Assembly (NCBI GenBank): GCA_030272155.1
Contig: CP126202.1
Location: 2,728,001 to 2,792,000 of the forward strand
Source: Tetradesmus obliquus
Taxonomy: Eukaryota > Chlorophyta > Chlorophyceae > Sphaeropleales > Scenedesmaceae
Direction of reading: 5' to 3'
DNA length: 64,000 nucleotides
A program made the translations under genes and the position numbers. Of the stretch, positions 1 through 12,468 are shown in pieces. Every line of letters starts with the position of its first letter. Position 1 is the first letter of the stretch. The notes under the pieces are model-generated. The model saw only the letters and a list, made by a program, of their open reading frames with translations, was not told where the DNA came from and ran no database searches.

Positions 1-69
1 CAGGACAGCATACACACGCAGCACCCAACACATCATCATCAGCATACTACACGGAAAGCATACACACAA

Positions 70-286
70 GCAGCTGCTGCTACCGGTACTCACTGCACAC
101 AGCGACACTGTTGCTACAGGTACTCATTGCACCAGCGACACTGCTGCTAATGGAACTCACTGCATACAGAGACGCTGCTGCTACCGGTGCTCACTGCACG
201 CAGCGACGCTGCTGCTACAGGCGCTCGCTCCACAAATCAACGCTGCTGCTGATGGTACTCACTGCACACAGCGACGCTGGTGTGGC
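70..286. repeat. Tandem repeat, unit about 38 bp, 5-6 copies
   Basis: Units share a CTGCTGCTAC-GGTACTCACTGCAC-CAGCGACG pattern with 10-20 percent drift between copies. The array has no coding support. Confidence 0.75.
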
Positions 287-659
287 TGCCTAATGCATTG
301 TTGGGGCTCGTGGCAAAACCGCTGGGGCAGGGCGTGCACTCGGTTTGGAATCGCTGGCCCAGCGAGTATGTATCCTTCCCACAAGGAGCCATGGATGGAT
401 TTGACACACTAGGCACGTACTTGAATCCCGGTGGGTTGGCTGCAGGACAGCAGTAGACACAGGCAAGACAGGGAGGGAGGAAATGAGAGATGGGCGCAGC
501 ATGGACACCATAATTAGCAGACTAGGACGAAAATGGACAACTGGCGTTGACGTGTTGCAGCAGTTGCCGGCTGCAGTAAGCTACTGCGGCGCCGTGCGCT
601 GCAGCTGTCATGTGCCCTGCGGCGCTTGGGGGCACAGAAGGTCACTTTTACACTGGCCT

Positions 660-1045
660 CAACTGCTGCTGCAGCTGCTGCGGCTGCTGCTGCTGCGGGG
701 CGCTGTTACGGCTGCTGCTGCTGCTGCTGCGGCTGCTGCTGTGCCCTGCTGCGGCTGCTGCTGCTGAGTGCTGCTGCTGCTGCTGCGGCGGCTGCTGCGG
801 CTAGTGCTGGGCGCTGCTGCTGGCCGCTGCTGCGGCTAGTGCTGGGCGCTGCTGCGGCTAGTGCTGGGCGCTGCTGCTGCTGCTGCTGGGCGCTGCTGCG
901 GCTGCTGCTGCGGCTAGCGCTGGGCGCTGCTACGGCTGCTACGGCTGCTGCTGCGGCTGGTGCTGGGCGCTGCTGCGGCTGCTGCTGGGTGCTGCTGCTG
1001 CGGCTAGTGCTGGGCGCTGCCACGGCTGCTGCTATGCGCTGCTGC
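660..1045. repeat. Compound CTG-rich low-complexity block
   Basis: Nearly 390 bases of CTG/CGG triplets, including several copies of GCGGCTAGTGCTGGGCGCTG. All frames are open for long stretches only because of the repeat (poly-Leu, poly-Cys, poly-Ala), so the open frames here are not evidence for a gene. Confidence 0.8.
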
Positions 1046-4000
1046 GCCCTTAGCGCTCTCTGTCAGCAGCAAGCTGAGTGTTTGATTAGCACTGATGGTC
1101 CAGCCATGGGTTGACCTTTTGTGGGGGTGTTTGACTCGCAACTGCAGCTGCTCACTGTGTTGCACCCAGCGCTACAGCTGCTGTTGCTCAACTTGCTACT
1201 GCTGCAGCTACTGCTGCGGGACACACGCTGCCACTGCTGCAGCTACTACTGCGGGACACCTGCTGCCACTGCTGCATTGTGCTGATGACACTCTCATGCT
1301 GCTAACTACATTGACTGTGAGAATATCTACTGCAATGGCACTCTGCTGCTCCTTGTGCCGAAACTGCCACTGCACGCTGCCGCTGTTGCGCTGTACTCAG
1401 CGGCAGCTGCTGGCCTGCCTGCAACCTTTCTTGCTGCTTGCCACATTGGCATGTTTCGAACCACCTGCGCATTGCTAGTGTGCGAGTGCCCTTTGCTGCC
1501 TGCTGCACTACTGTTCCTACCTGCTGCAACCCAGCTGCTGTTGGCCACACTGCACATCGTAGCGTTTGCCTAACACGCTGGTCTATCACGCTGCTGCTGG
1601 TGCTCACCGCACTGCTTCAAGCTGCCTGCTCCTGTGCCTGTAGTGATAAGCTTGTTTGGGCATGGCACTGGGTTGGCTCCGAGAGGGCAGTACATATTCA
1701 AAGGGCATGCTGCACAGCCCGACACTGAATTGAACTGCCCTGCAGGACAAACTGCAGCAGCGCAACAACACAGCGGTACGGCTCAGCTTGCAGGAAACAG
1801 GTGAGGGTGCTATGAGCTGGTGAAGTGGTGCGAGTAGTGCCATTGGTGCGGCTGCATCATTGCTTTGCAGGATATTGGCTGGTATGGAGCAGCGTGAAGC
1901 GCTGAACGGGTTCTGTTTTGTCGCGTCATTGCCCAGGCAACTGCGCCCCATGGTCTGATTGTGCTGCTTGTGGCACCTCTCAATCATACTGAATTAGAAC
2001 CACTCTGCGACCTGGTGTGTGGCTGATGCCTGCTGCTGTGAGCCAGCCGGCCGCAGCAGCGCTGCTCACCACACTGCATCCCATTTCTGAAGCTGGCAAA
2101 GCCATTGGCACACTGCAAGCATCGCCAGCCCCTAGCCCTGTAGAAGATGCATGCTGACGGCGATGGCGAGCAATTGGCGACGGGGCAGTTGCTGCCTTGT
2201 GCAAGAGCCCGCCCAGCCCCTGCGACAGGCACCCACAGCAGCAGTGCTTGGATACAGGGCCGGCAGATTGCAACCCAGCGCTCCCGCTATCTGTTTTAGA
2301 ACCACAAATTTTGCTATCCCTTATGTCGATATGCAGAACATGCTATCTGCTGCTGTGCTCGCCGCGTTCACCCGCAGCAAACCCACAGGCAGAGTTGACA
2401 ACACAAGCCTGGACCGTCGAGCTTAGCCATAAATCATTTTACCTGCTACATGAAGCTGATCTTGCAGGGCTCCCACCAGCAGGAGCCACAAGGCCCAAAC
2501 TGGAGCACACCCAAAGCGTCTTCTCTTCATGCGGCATGCAGCCTACAGGCCAGTTGTTTGCACAAGCAAGCAAAAACCATCCTTGTACACCCTGAAGCTG
2601 GCCTGCACCGACGGGAAGCGACTCGCTTATGCTATCGACAGAGGCTGATGTGGTGCAGTGACGCGCAGGGCCAGGAGAACACTTAATTCAATAGTGTACC
2701 ACATTTGCAGCAGTACAAAATTCGAGCAGCTCAGTCAGGGGAGGGCCAAGCAGCGTTGGTAGTCCAGATGAACCTTAAGCCCAAGCTTCTCTGTTGATTG
2801 TTGTTGACAGTAAAATCATTGTCTCATGTTAAAATTATCTCAATTAAGCTCATTCGGGCGGCATTTTCAGCGATGCTGCAACACAGCAAGGCACCGCAAT
2901 GATGATCGTGTCGCCGACACAGCGCCTTTCCTCCCCAAATGAGCATTATCTGTATCAGTAACATTTTCCGACAGCAAAAGTCGAAACAGGCGGCATGTAT
3001 CATGGAGCCAGTGAGACTTCACCGTGCATTACAAAGCGAACAGCACCACGTCTTCAGCCCCATCTTCCCAATCCATGGTGACGTGCGCCCACATCACAAC
3101 AACACAAAAACAACATTTGTGCTACGTTTTTCTTCGTGCAGCCTGCTTCAGTAGCACACGGCGGTGTCACACTTTGACGTGCCGGCACTCGTGGTGACCA
3201 GTGCAGCTCTGCTCAGCAATCTTCACGGACGGTCTTCAAGCTGTGCAAGATTCTCGCTAGATACCATCGTGAACGTTGTGCGAAGGACACAGCATGCGGG
3301 AATGACGCATAACCTTGGGGAGAGTCCTGGCAGCTTATCTGCATACTGTTGAGTGGCAGTCAGGCTGACTGTGCGTCTGAAACTCATCATGCTAGCGACC
3401 AAACTTTGTTTTAGTGGGTGTGAAACTACCGTAGGAGATGATCAGAAGCCGATCAGTTCACTAGCACCCAAAATAACACACTACATAACACTGTCATACA
3501 CTCTGTTCAGAGTGCATCAGTTCTGCACGCCCCGCACAACAGCACAGCATGCTGCAGGTCGATCCACAACACCCATAAACCTCTACGTAACTGCAAAGAA
3601 GTGCCGTAACCTCACATGCCTCTCAGCAGTTCATCATGCTTTCAACAGTCCGACTGTTACTGTGATGGGCCATCACTGATGGTACTGAATTCAATCCGGG
3701 GAGGCGGCACGCCCTGCAGCAGCTGTGGCCTGCCTGATAACACTGAGAGAAGCATACCTGTTTATACGCATTCCTGTCGCTGCCAAGCATGTTAAGCATG
3801 CACACATAATACGCATTTGATACTCACCACAACCACACGAGCTGCGCTGTTTTGCCGTTGCACTGCTTCGCAAGGCACCATTGCTGCCATGTTTCTGTGC
3901 GCCAAGCAGACACCTCTGCACAAATACATACATGCATGCACCAACAACAGCAACAGCATGCACACACGTTGCCTGCGGTCGATTTGGAGCCTGCACACCT

Positions 4001-4559
4001 TGTCAAGGAGTGCTGGATATCCAGCAAATCAACAAATCGATTTGTGACGATGTTTCTGCCACACACAGTGGTCTGCTGGTATGGTAACAGCATAATGCTA
4101 TGATCGTCAAACATTCTACACCAGCCTCATCTAGGACCTAATGCACACCGCCTTGATAATAGCATGGATGCACGTATGCCATACTAAACACCTCCCCATG
4201 CACACCAACAGCAGAAACTCACACCTCAGCAAGCACAAAGCAGCACCTGCCAGTGCCGCCACTTATTCTGTTCATAAACACTGTCACAGGACATACTGAA
4301 CAAACCTTCCACCACCAATGATTTCTGTGCAGCATGCATGCAAGCCATGTGCTCATCCTCTGTCTCAAAACCCTCACTAGAGCTGCATGACTAGCCTGAT
4401 CCTGCACCACAAGAGCCATGCTCAAACGAGCCAGTCCCATTCTCATCGTCATTCTCATCTAGACAAGCAACCGGTCTATTGCCCACAAGCCAGCTGACAA
4501 GCTCGTTTGTCACTCACTGTTTACAAAACAGCCCCTTAAGGCATTCCTCATCGTCATTC

Positions 4560-4800
4560 TCATTTGGACAAGCAACTGTCCACAACACAGCTCAAGGCAA
4601 AGGTGTGGAGGCTGGTGCTGTTGTGTTGCTGCTTGCGCCCCCAGCCCCAGCTGCGCTGGCGTCACCGCCGATACCGCCATTGGTACCGCTCGTGCCGCCA
4701 TTCCCCGCAGCAGAGTTCCCACCTGGCCTCGTCGGGCCTCATTGGGAAGTGTATGCTGGGGCGCTGCTGCTGCTCCATTGGACAAGCGAGCATTACCACT
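4560..4800 (-). pseudogene. Partial copy of the glycoprotein terminal exon
   Basis: This segment repeats the 3' part of the exon at 4853-5318, from the GGT/ACC-rich Gly-Asn-Ser coding block to just past the stop. The order and orientation match, with substitutions and small length changes. It lies directly downstream of the real stop on the sense (minus) strand, so it is either 3' UTR or a dead duplicate. It matches the other 3'-end duplications in this window. Confidence 0.6.
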
Positions 4801-4852
4801 CTTACACGCGATCTGCCCAGCTCCTGTCACTCACTGTCCATAAAACAGCCCC

Positions 4853-6213
4853 TCAAGGCAAACGTGAGGAGGCTGGTGCTGTCGTGTTGTTGCTTGCGCC
4901 ACCAGCCCCACCCGCGCTGGCGTCACCGGCAGTACCGCCGGTGACACTGCCGGTACCGCTGTTCGTACCGCCGTTCCCACCTGGCCTCGTTGGGAAGTTC
5001 ATAGTTGGGCGCTGCTGCTCCGCAGCAGGTGTCACCAGCATACTCAGGCTCTGCTGCCTGCTGCTGCAGGCCGTGTTTACCACAGCGACACCAGCAGCAC
5101 CCGAAGGGCCGGCAGTGCGCATGCTGACAGACACGGGACCTCCAGAAGCTGCACCAGCAGGTGTGGCACCACCACCTCCAGCAGCAGAGGGAGAGGTTGT
5201 CTGGGGGGAGGGAGAGGCGCCTGTGGCGTTGGTGGTGGTGGTTGCGTTGCTGGTGGCGTTGTCGGCTGCAAAGGTCTGGGGCGTGGTGGCAGGGACCACG
5301 ACTGGGTTGAACACGGTGCTGCATGCACAGCAGCAGGTAGCAGCAACAGGCGGCATACACAGATGCTTTTGAAGTAAGGCGTTTGTGATGTGTAAAGATC
5401 TGGGGTGTGGTGGCGGGGACCACGACTAGGTTGAACACGGTGCTGCATGCACAGCAGCAGGCAGCAGCAGCAGCAGGCAGCATACACATATGCATTTGAA
5501 GGATAAGGCGTTGATGTGCAAAGGTCTGGGGCGTGGTGGCAGCGACCACGACTGGGTTGAACACGGTGCTGCAAGCACAGCGGCAGGCAGCATACATGAG
5601 TAGTTGAAAAGTGGACGTGGTGTATCAAAGTGCAAAGGTCTTTAGTGTGGTGGGAGGCCACCAGAGCAGTGTTGCTCACAAGCAGAGGGCCGCAGCAGCA
5701 GGCAGCATTGTGCAGCAAAGACATCGGGCGTGCCTCCTCTCCCAATGCCAGTGCAATGGTGAGTGGAGAGCCCTCTTGGCTGAGCCTTCCCGCACTCATA
5801 TGTGCAAACACAAGCATACAATGAGCTCCTTGCTATGTAACACAAACGTGTAAACACGAGACAGCAGGCTATGCACACACACATGCCCACGCCTCCCGTA
5901 GAGAGTGTGGTGGTAGCCACAGACCCTCCCTGGCTGGTTGAGAGGTCTGCGTGGCGCCTGGCACACCACCCAATGCAGACCGTTTGATATAACACACAAT
6001 ATGTTAAGGCCCTTGCACAGGCAAAGCTACGGTAGTTACTGCAGCATACACACACCTGCCCACGCCACCTGTAGAGAGTGTGGTGGTAGCTGGTGAGCCG
6101 CCTTGGCTGGTTGAGGTCTGTGTTGCGCCTGGCACACTGCCTGAGCTGAACGAAGAGGCGCCAGGCCCTGAGGTGAAGCTTCCTGCACAGCAGCAGCAGC
6201 AGCAGCAGCAGCA

Positions 6214-6249
<36 letters not shown>

Positions 6250-7620
6250 AGCTGAGGCAACAGTTTGAAGTATTGCAGGCAACTGATAGAGCATGTATAC
6301 GCCACGATGCGCGATCTGCAGGAAGTGCAACAACCGCGGCCCCTCAAAAGTCAAACCAAATACCTGTAGAGATGGTGCCGCCAGGGGTCGTAGTGGTGGT
6401 CCCAAACGGAAACCCTTGGAACGCAGACGGAAGCCCAAAGCCAACAGGTGTACCCTGCAGCATCTTCCTACCACCGCCACTGCCTGCTGATAGTTGTCAT
6501 GTTTTCACATAGCACGATATAACATCCTTTGCCGTTACATAGATGCAACAATGACAAGCCCCAACAACCAGCAGCCACCAAAGTTACTTGTGGAAATGGT
6601 GCCTCCAGGAGTTGTCGTGCTGGTCCCAAACGGAAAGCCTTGGAACGCCGAAGGAAGCCCAAAGCCTTTTGTGGCTCACTCCAATTGAGATGGTGCCAGG
6701 ACCCACACTCTTGTAACTTTCCTCTCTCAAAGCCCACAGGCGTGCCCTGCTGCACCTTTCTTCCAACCTTTGTGACGCAGATGCAACAACCTCACCAACA
6801 CCAGTAGCCACCAAGTTACCTGTGGAAATGGTGCCCCCAGGGGTCATAGTAGTGGTCCCGAACGGAAAGCCCTGGAACGCAGACGGCAGCCCAAAGCCAA
6901 CAGGTGTACCCTGCAGCATCTTCCTGCCGCCGCCACTGCCCGCAGCAGGGTTTGGAGGTGCAGGAAGAGGTGCCTCAACAGGCTCAGGAGTTGGAGAGGG
7001 TGTGGTGGCAGCAGCAGGGCTTGCGGGAGATGTTGTAGAACTAGGTGCAGGCACTTCAGTGAGGCCTCCTGCAGTGGCATCAGCATTGTTGCCAGCAGTG
7101 TTGCCGGCATTGGTGGCTGCTGCGACTTTGGCGGCCGGGCTGGGGCTGGGTGATGCGGCGTTTGCGGCGCCGGCAGTTCCAGCATTGGTGGTGCCTGTGG
7201 TTGTGTCTGTGGGTGGTGCTGCTGCTGCTGCTGCTGCGGTAGGAGACGGGCTGGAGGAGACAGCATTGGGATTGTCTCGAGTGCCAACGCCGGGTGGTGG
7301 TGCAACTGCAATCACACATCATCAACAGCAGCAGGCATTGTCTGTCATTTCTAGCACAAAGCATGATGCACAGCTGCTGCTTATAAGCAGGATATGTTCG
7401 CATGTTTCACCACCCTCATGAAAGCACAGACACAGCAGCTGTCGCATCATCTGCCAAGCAGGTTGAGAGAAAGCAGCCACTTCATAGATTCTGACTTCAA
7501 ACTACCGCGTGTTTGCAGCCAGCACGGCTCACCATCAGGTGTTGTTGGGGGCTGCTGCGTTGCCGTGGTGTTTGTGACATTCCATTGCAGCACCTGGCCA
7601 GTGCCGTTGCCTGCAGGCGT

Positions 7621-7664
<44 letters not shown>

Positions 7665-10600
7665 GCACAGAGGCTTGCTACTACACTGTCAGGTCATGCA
7701 GCTGTGCAAGTAGTGACAGTGCAAACTATACGCCAGCTGTGCAGCTAGCTTGCTTGCTGTGCTACACACAAAGAAAACCCTGAAACCTGACCTTGTGGGC
7801 AGGGAAGCTTGTGGGCAATTTCCCTGCCCACAAGGCGAGGGTTCAGGGTTTTCTGTCGGCGAATCAAACACACCACAACTTCAGTGGGAACAGCAGCAAC
7901 AGGTGCTACAAGCCACAGCGCAAGCGCGCCTACGTCGCACTGCCGGACACATTCTGTATCTTGAGCAGTGCGATGCATTACATTACATTACATTACATGC
8001 TCCACTCAACGAGGAGTGGGAACCCCAGTCAGGAGCCAACGAGAGGCTCATAGGGGGAGGAAACATCGAAGAACAACTCATCATCGTCCAAGCCGTCAGA
8101 CGAAAACGCAGAAAAAAACTCATCAGCACAGATGCACGCCACTCCTGAGCAGCTTGCTATTGAACCAGGGATGACATGTGTGTCCTGGTACCATCTTGAC
8201 ATGAATGCATCTTAGATGGTATGAGCTACAACAGGTTCGGCGCATCGTCCAAAACCAGAAAGAAAGAGTGTGAACACCATCAACACGATGGTTTCAGTAC
8301 CTTAACCCTTACCTTGCTGGCAAGACAGCTTGCCGTCGACAATCACGCCACAGGTCCACTGGGGATTGGCGGCAATCGCTACCACTGGCTGCGCCGCCCC
8401 TGCCTGCACCTGCTGGCACTTGCTGTTAGCCTGCTGCATCGGGTTGCCGCCTGCCCCGAAACCGAAGCCTCCAGGACCAAAGATGGAGGGAGCGGGGAAG
8501 GGGAACGGCGTCTGTGCAAACGGAGGGGAGTGCAGATGCAGCAGCGGCAGCAGCGGCAGCGGCGCGGCGGTTGGTCACAGGACATGACAGTGAGACATGT
8601 CGACATTCAAGTGACTGACGCACGGTGACAGCTGCACATCAGCAATGCAGATCCCTGCTACCAAGGTGCTTAATACACGATGACAGTTTAACGATACTGC
8701 AGTAATTGCCTGGGCAGCTCACCTGTGTGGTGACGTCACAGGTGCCATCAGTGTACTGCACCTTGGACAGGCCACCAGCGCTGCCGCTGATGCTGCTGCC
8801 TGCAGCAATTGCAGCACCGGTAGCAACCACAGTGTAATTGTCATCAACAGGAGCACATGCAGAATACCGCTGCAATCACACACTAGAGCAGCAAGCGTAC
8901 ACATGCTACTGTGCCGGCGTGCATGAGTTGCAAGGAACATGGCTATGGCATGCACAGCCACATGCAACCACACACCCATACAGGCTGAAGCAACTCCTAA
9001 ACCCTGAACCCTCCCTCCTGCCCCTGGCCCCGCACACTCAACCGCCGGCACGTCCACCTCCACTGTAGCGCTGCCTCTCTCATCTGCCTCACAATAGTGC
9101 TGATGTATGCCCCACTGTTGCATGCCCCTCTGACTTATCTACCTACCCGCAGGCACATCAGCCACCACAGTAGTGACGCCTCCCAGCTGCACAGTCACGT
9201 TGCCGGGTGTGCTGCTGGTGAGCGCCATGCTGACAGTAGCAACGTCAAGCAAGTACCAAGCCGCTGGCAACCAAACGCATTACACTGCCACCGGCATCTA
9301 GAGGCAAACAGTCCCACATGAACATCTAGCTCACCTGCTGGTACATCTGCAACCACTGTGGTGATGCCTCCCAGCTGCACAGTCAGGTTCACAGGTGTGC
9401 TACTGGTCAGTGCCACGCTGCCGGTTGCCACGTCAGTCACAATGTCAGCATGCTTGAAGGCGCCAGACACAGAGCTGCCAAGGATGCTGCAGCAGCAGCA
9501 GCAGCAGGCATGGGTTGGTGTTGGGGGCTGCAAACAGAGGGGTGAAGCCCTCATCGCTGCCAGCATGCACTTCCTGCAAGCATGCACGCTGATGATGCGC
9601 TTCCTGCAAGCATGCACGCTGATGATCCACTTCCTGCAAGCACGCTCGCTGATAATGCGCTTCCTGCAAGCATGCATGCTGGTGATTTACTTCCTGCAAG
9701 CATGCACGCTGATGATGCACTTCCTGCAAGCATGCACGCTGATGATACAAACATGGCCCTGCAACCCCACGGCAGCGCGCCCATGTGATAAAACAACATA
9801 TGATCAGAACAGCAAGTCAGCAGCAGTCCCTGCAACTTCGTAGAGTATAACCTTATGCAGCGCGCTGACTCACCCATTTCACAAACAGTACAGCGAGTCC
9901 CTACATAAGAGCCCCTGCATCTGCGGTGTGTTATGCAGTTTGGCATGCTGCACAATGCTGACTCACCCGTTTGACGAAAAGGCAAGCTGAGTCAGCAGTA
10001 ACGTCAAAGGCCATAGTGCCCACAGTGGGCGGCCCATGCAGCTGCACTGCATGCTGCGATGCTGCGCGCTGACCCATGCATCATATAGCCAATCGAACCA
10101 CAGCAATGACGCAAATGCAGCGATCTGACTCACCCATCTGACAAACAGTACAGTGAGTACATTACAACCCCTGCGTTTGCGGAGCATGATGCGGATGGCA
10201 TGATGTATAATGCTGACTCACCCGTTTGAAGAGAAGGCAAGCGTGTCAGCGGTGACGTTGAAAGCCTGGATGGTGCCAACGGTAGGCGCTAACAGGCGCA
10301 GCAAGGTTGTGTTGTGACCTGCAAGGGCGCAATTGTGTTGCGGCAGCAGCAGATCAAAGATACGAAAGGATTGAACGATCACAGATGTGCAGCGCAACAG
10401 AGAGGCACGCATCACAGGTGCTGCACGACTGGCAAGCAGCGGCCACATCTCAGGAATAAAGACAAGCGCAGCCAAACAAACACTGCAATCATAGGCTCAT
10501 AGCCTGCAAACTGCAAAGCAACGCATGCGGGCATACTACTTGTAAGCAAGCCCACCTGGCCCCAGCACAACAGTTCCCAAGCCATAGTTGGCAACGCAGC

Positions 10601-12468
10601 GCAACTGCGCCCCAGCAGGCAATCAGCCAGGCACCAAGCTCCATGCATATGCAACAGTCAAAAGCATACTCGTTAACGCGTACCTGGCCCCAGCACCACA
10701 CTTCCTGAGCCGTAGTTGGCCACGTAGCGCAGCTGCACCCCAGCAGACATGCCAAACAGTAAGATCCATACACATTGTGCATCAAGCTGCATGCAAGAGT
10801 CAAACTGCATCAGCATCACTACCCACCTGGCCCCAGCACAACAGTTCCCAAGCCATAGTTGGCCACGTAGCGCAACCGCGCCCCAGCAGGCAATCAGCCA
10901 GGCACCAAAATCCATGCATATGCAACAGTCAAAGCATACTCGTTAACGCGTACCTGGCCCCAGCACCACACTTCCTGAGCCGTAGTTGGCCACGTAGCGC
11001 AGCTGCACCCAGCAGGCAATCAGCCAGGCACCAAGCACCACACATATGCAGCAATCAGCAGCATTATCACAAATGCCCACCTGGCCCCAGCACCACACTT
11101 CCTGAGCCGTAGTTGGCAACGTAACGCAGCTGCGCCCCAGCAGGCATTCACAGCAGATACCAAAGCCGATGCACATCAAAGCGTAAAAAGCGTATTCACC
11201 ACCACCCACCTGGCCCCAGCACCACACCTCCTGAGCCGTAGTGGCAACGTAGCGCGGCTGCACCCCAGCAAACAATCCCAGCAAACAACAAAACCCGCAT
11301 ATGCAGCAATCAGCAGCATTATCACAAATGCCCACCTGGCCCCAGCACCACACTTCCTGAGCCGTAGTTGGCCACGTAACGCAGCTGCGCCCCAGCAGGC
11401 ATTCCGAGCAGATACCAAAGCCGATGCACATCAAAGCGTAAAAAGCGTATTCACCACCTCCCACCTGGCCCTAACACAACAGCTCCGGAGCCGTAATTGG
11501 CCACATAGCGCAGCTGCGCCGCAGCCGGCATCACCACAGTCAAGTTGATGGGCTGCCGACTCTCAAAGCCCCCTGCCAGGGACAGAGTGAGCACATCATC
11601 TTCAAAAGCAGCAACAGTCTGGTTGATGACTGCAAACTCGGCTTGGAAGATGATGCGGCCGCTGCTGCTGCTGTTGGAGGAAGCAGCAGTGTCGTTGCCG
11701 GCGGTGGCGTTTTCCTGCAAGCGGGGATGGGTGAGTACGGAAGAGCCAAAGTGAAGCAAGCGGATTCTCAGCGCATGTGCAAGCTACTGTGTGAAGTTTT
11801 GGCTGCAGAACAAGCAGCACACACATAGCAGAGCTAGATCACAGCTGGGCGGGTAGATTCGGATTAGGAAACGCAAGTCCGAGGTTGTTGTGAGCAAGCA
11901 CACTGCGCCTGTCCAAGTGATCTAGCACCGTGCATGGAGGCTATCCATCAATCTTCATACAGACATATGTGATCTAAGAATCCAGCAGAATAGCTTCCTT
12001 CAGCTTCCAGAAGTGATCGCCTTGCACGATTACGCTGCTGTGCTGCGACACACAGCAGAGCAATCCTGCCACAGAACAGAACTTGCAAGCAAGGAACCTC
12101 ACCAACAGCCACACATCACCTTGTTTGGCATCTGGAAAGCCACTTACCTTTGCAGCTGCCAGTAGGATGTTGAAGGGCAGGCATGATCGCAGGCCTTTGA
12201 AAGGCGGCAGCTGCTGATCAACGCTGGACAGTGTCAGCGCTGTTGCGTTGTCAGTCGCGTTGCCGGTCGGCACAGACGCTGCTGTTGCTGTGTTGGAAGC
12301 GGCAGGAGCAGTGGTGTTGAGCGCTGCCGTGCTGTTGGCTTCTGGTGCTGCAGCTGCTGTCGTTGCTGTGGCATCCTGTGCCTGAATGCTGGGGGTAGCT
12401 GCCAGCAGCAGCAGTACCACAGCAGGCAGCAGCAGCGCCAGCTGCAGCGTAGGATGCTGCCTCCGCAT
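4853..12468 (-). CDS. Secreted N-glycosylated cell-wall/matrix-type protein, multi-exon
   Basis: The ATG at 12468 opens a classic signal peptide: a basic start, a Leu/Val-rich core and a cut near AxA-Q around residue 30. Exons in sense order are 12468-12148, 11714-11465, 10318-10222, 9486-9335, then 8869-8723, 8511-8313, 7610-7533, 7305-6820, 6182-6056 and 5318-4853 (stop). All joins agree in phase except 9335 to 8869, where an exon is unresolved; 9058 to about 9018 is one possibility. The product is about 775 residues. It is rich in NxS/T sites, Thr/Ala/Gly and PSPSP blocks, with Gly/Phe-rich segments (GFGLPSAFQGFPFG) and a few spaced cysteines. Composition suggests an extracellular matrix or cell-wall glycoprotein; I recognise no catalytic domain and cannot assign a pherophorin domain. 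Its introns are packed with partial copies of its own exons, so alternative splicing is possible. Confidence 0.7.
5260..5665 (-). repeat. About 126-bp tandem units carrying the last acceptor and start of the final exon
   Basis: Three close copies (near 5273, 5398 and 5525) and a weaker fourth (near 5637) repeat the segment that contains the acceptor of the final exon and its first codons (reading STVFNPVVVPATTPQTF). Only the copy at 5273-5330 runs on into the full exon. The others stop being exon-like after about 20 codons and stand upstream of it in the sense direction. Confidence 0.75.
5880..5965 (-). repeat. Partial copy of exon 6182-6056
   Basis: Repeats the donor-side part of the Ser/Gly/Thr-rich exon (reading ATTTLSTGGVG) about 180 bases downstream in the sense direction, inside the following intron. 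Confidence 0.65.
6188..6249 (-). repeat. Intronic (CTG)n run abutting an acceptor
   Basis: CAG on the plus strand, hence CTG in the sense of the glycoprotein gene, ending directly at the acceptor of exon 6182-6056. It stands where a pyrimidine tract would be. Confidence 0.8.
6370..6760 (-). repeat. Two partial copies of the Gly/Phe-rich exon end
   Basis: The 3' part of exon 7305-6820 (GFGLPSAFQGFPFGTTT) recurs at about 6585-6700 and 6370-6470, each with a donor-like GTA sequence. Both lie downstream in the sense direction. The copy nearest 6460 is well preserved and still open. Confidence 0.7.
7774..7852. repeat. Imperfect inverted repeat in an intron
   Basis: Arms of about 33 bases (AAAACCCTGAA...GGCAGGGAA and TTCCCTGCCC...CAGGGTTTT) flank a 12-base spacer that itself contains CTTGTGGGCA, a third copy of part of the arm. 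It could form a stable hairpin inside the glycoprotein gene intron. Confidence 0.7.
9568..9757. repeat. 30-bp tandem repeat, 6-7 copies
   Basis: Units of the form CTTCCTGCAAGCATGCACGC + TGATGATG, with small changes. They lie in the intron upstream of exon 9486-9335. The 30-base unit keeps frames open on both strands, so the open frames here are an artefact of the repeat. Confidence 0.85.
10540..11464 (-). repeat. 128-bp tandem array of exon-fragment copies
   Basis: Seven extra copies of the segment that ends exon 11714-11465 start near 10556, 10683, 10826, 10953, 11081, 11209 and 11335. The true exon end is at 11465. Each holds a 49-nt piece reading LRYVANYGSGSVVLGP between an AG and a GTGGG donor. 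Alternate units share flanking sequence at a period of 256-270 bases, so the array is built of dimers. Confidence 0.85.

Larger units (their letters stand above)
1..4852. other. Repeat-rich stretch without a recognised gene
   Basis: I find no family-like protein on either strand. The open frames here are short and mostly reflect CTG/CAG runs or cysteine/leucine-rich low complexity. One piece at 1746-1800 (plus) looks like an internal exon: it follows CTGCAG, is open in the frame DKLQQRNNTAVRLSLQET, and ends at GTGAGG. No partner exon could be found, so it is not called as a gene. The last 300 bases (about 4560-4800) are a damaged copy of the final exon of the glycoprotein gene that ends at 4853. 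Confidence 0.5.

Noticed and set aside
626-1114. Long open frame of 162 codons
   Set aside because: Poly-Ala/Cys/Leu frame produced by CTG/CGG repeats; equally long frames occur on the other strand and no splice or family signal exists.
9568-9757. Regular 30-bp repeats suggestive of a CRISPR array
   Set aside because: Units are directly adjacent with no unique spacers, and this is an intron in a eukaryotic genome; it is a minisatellite.
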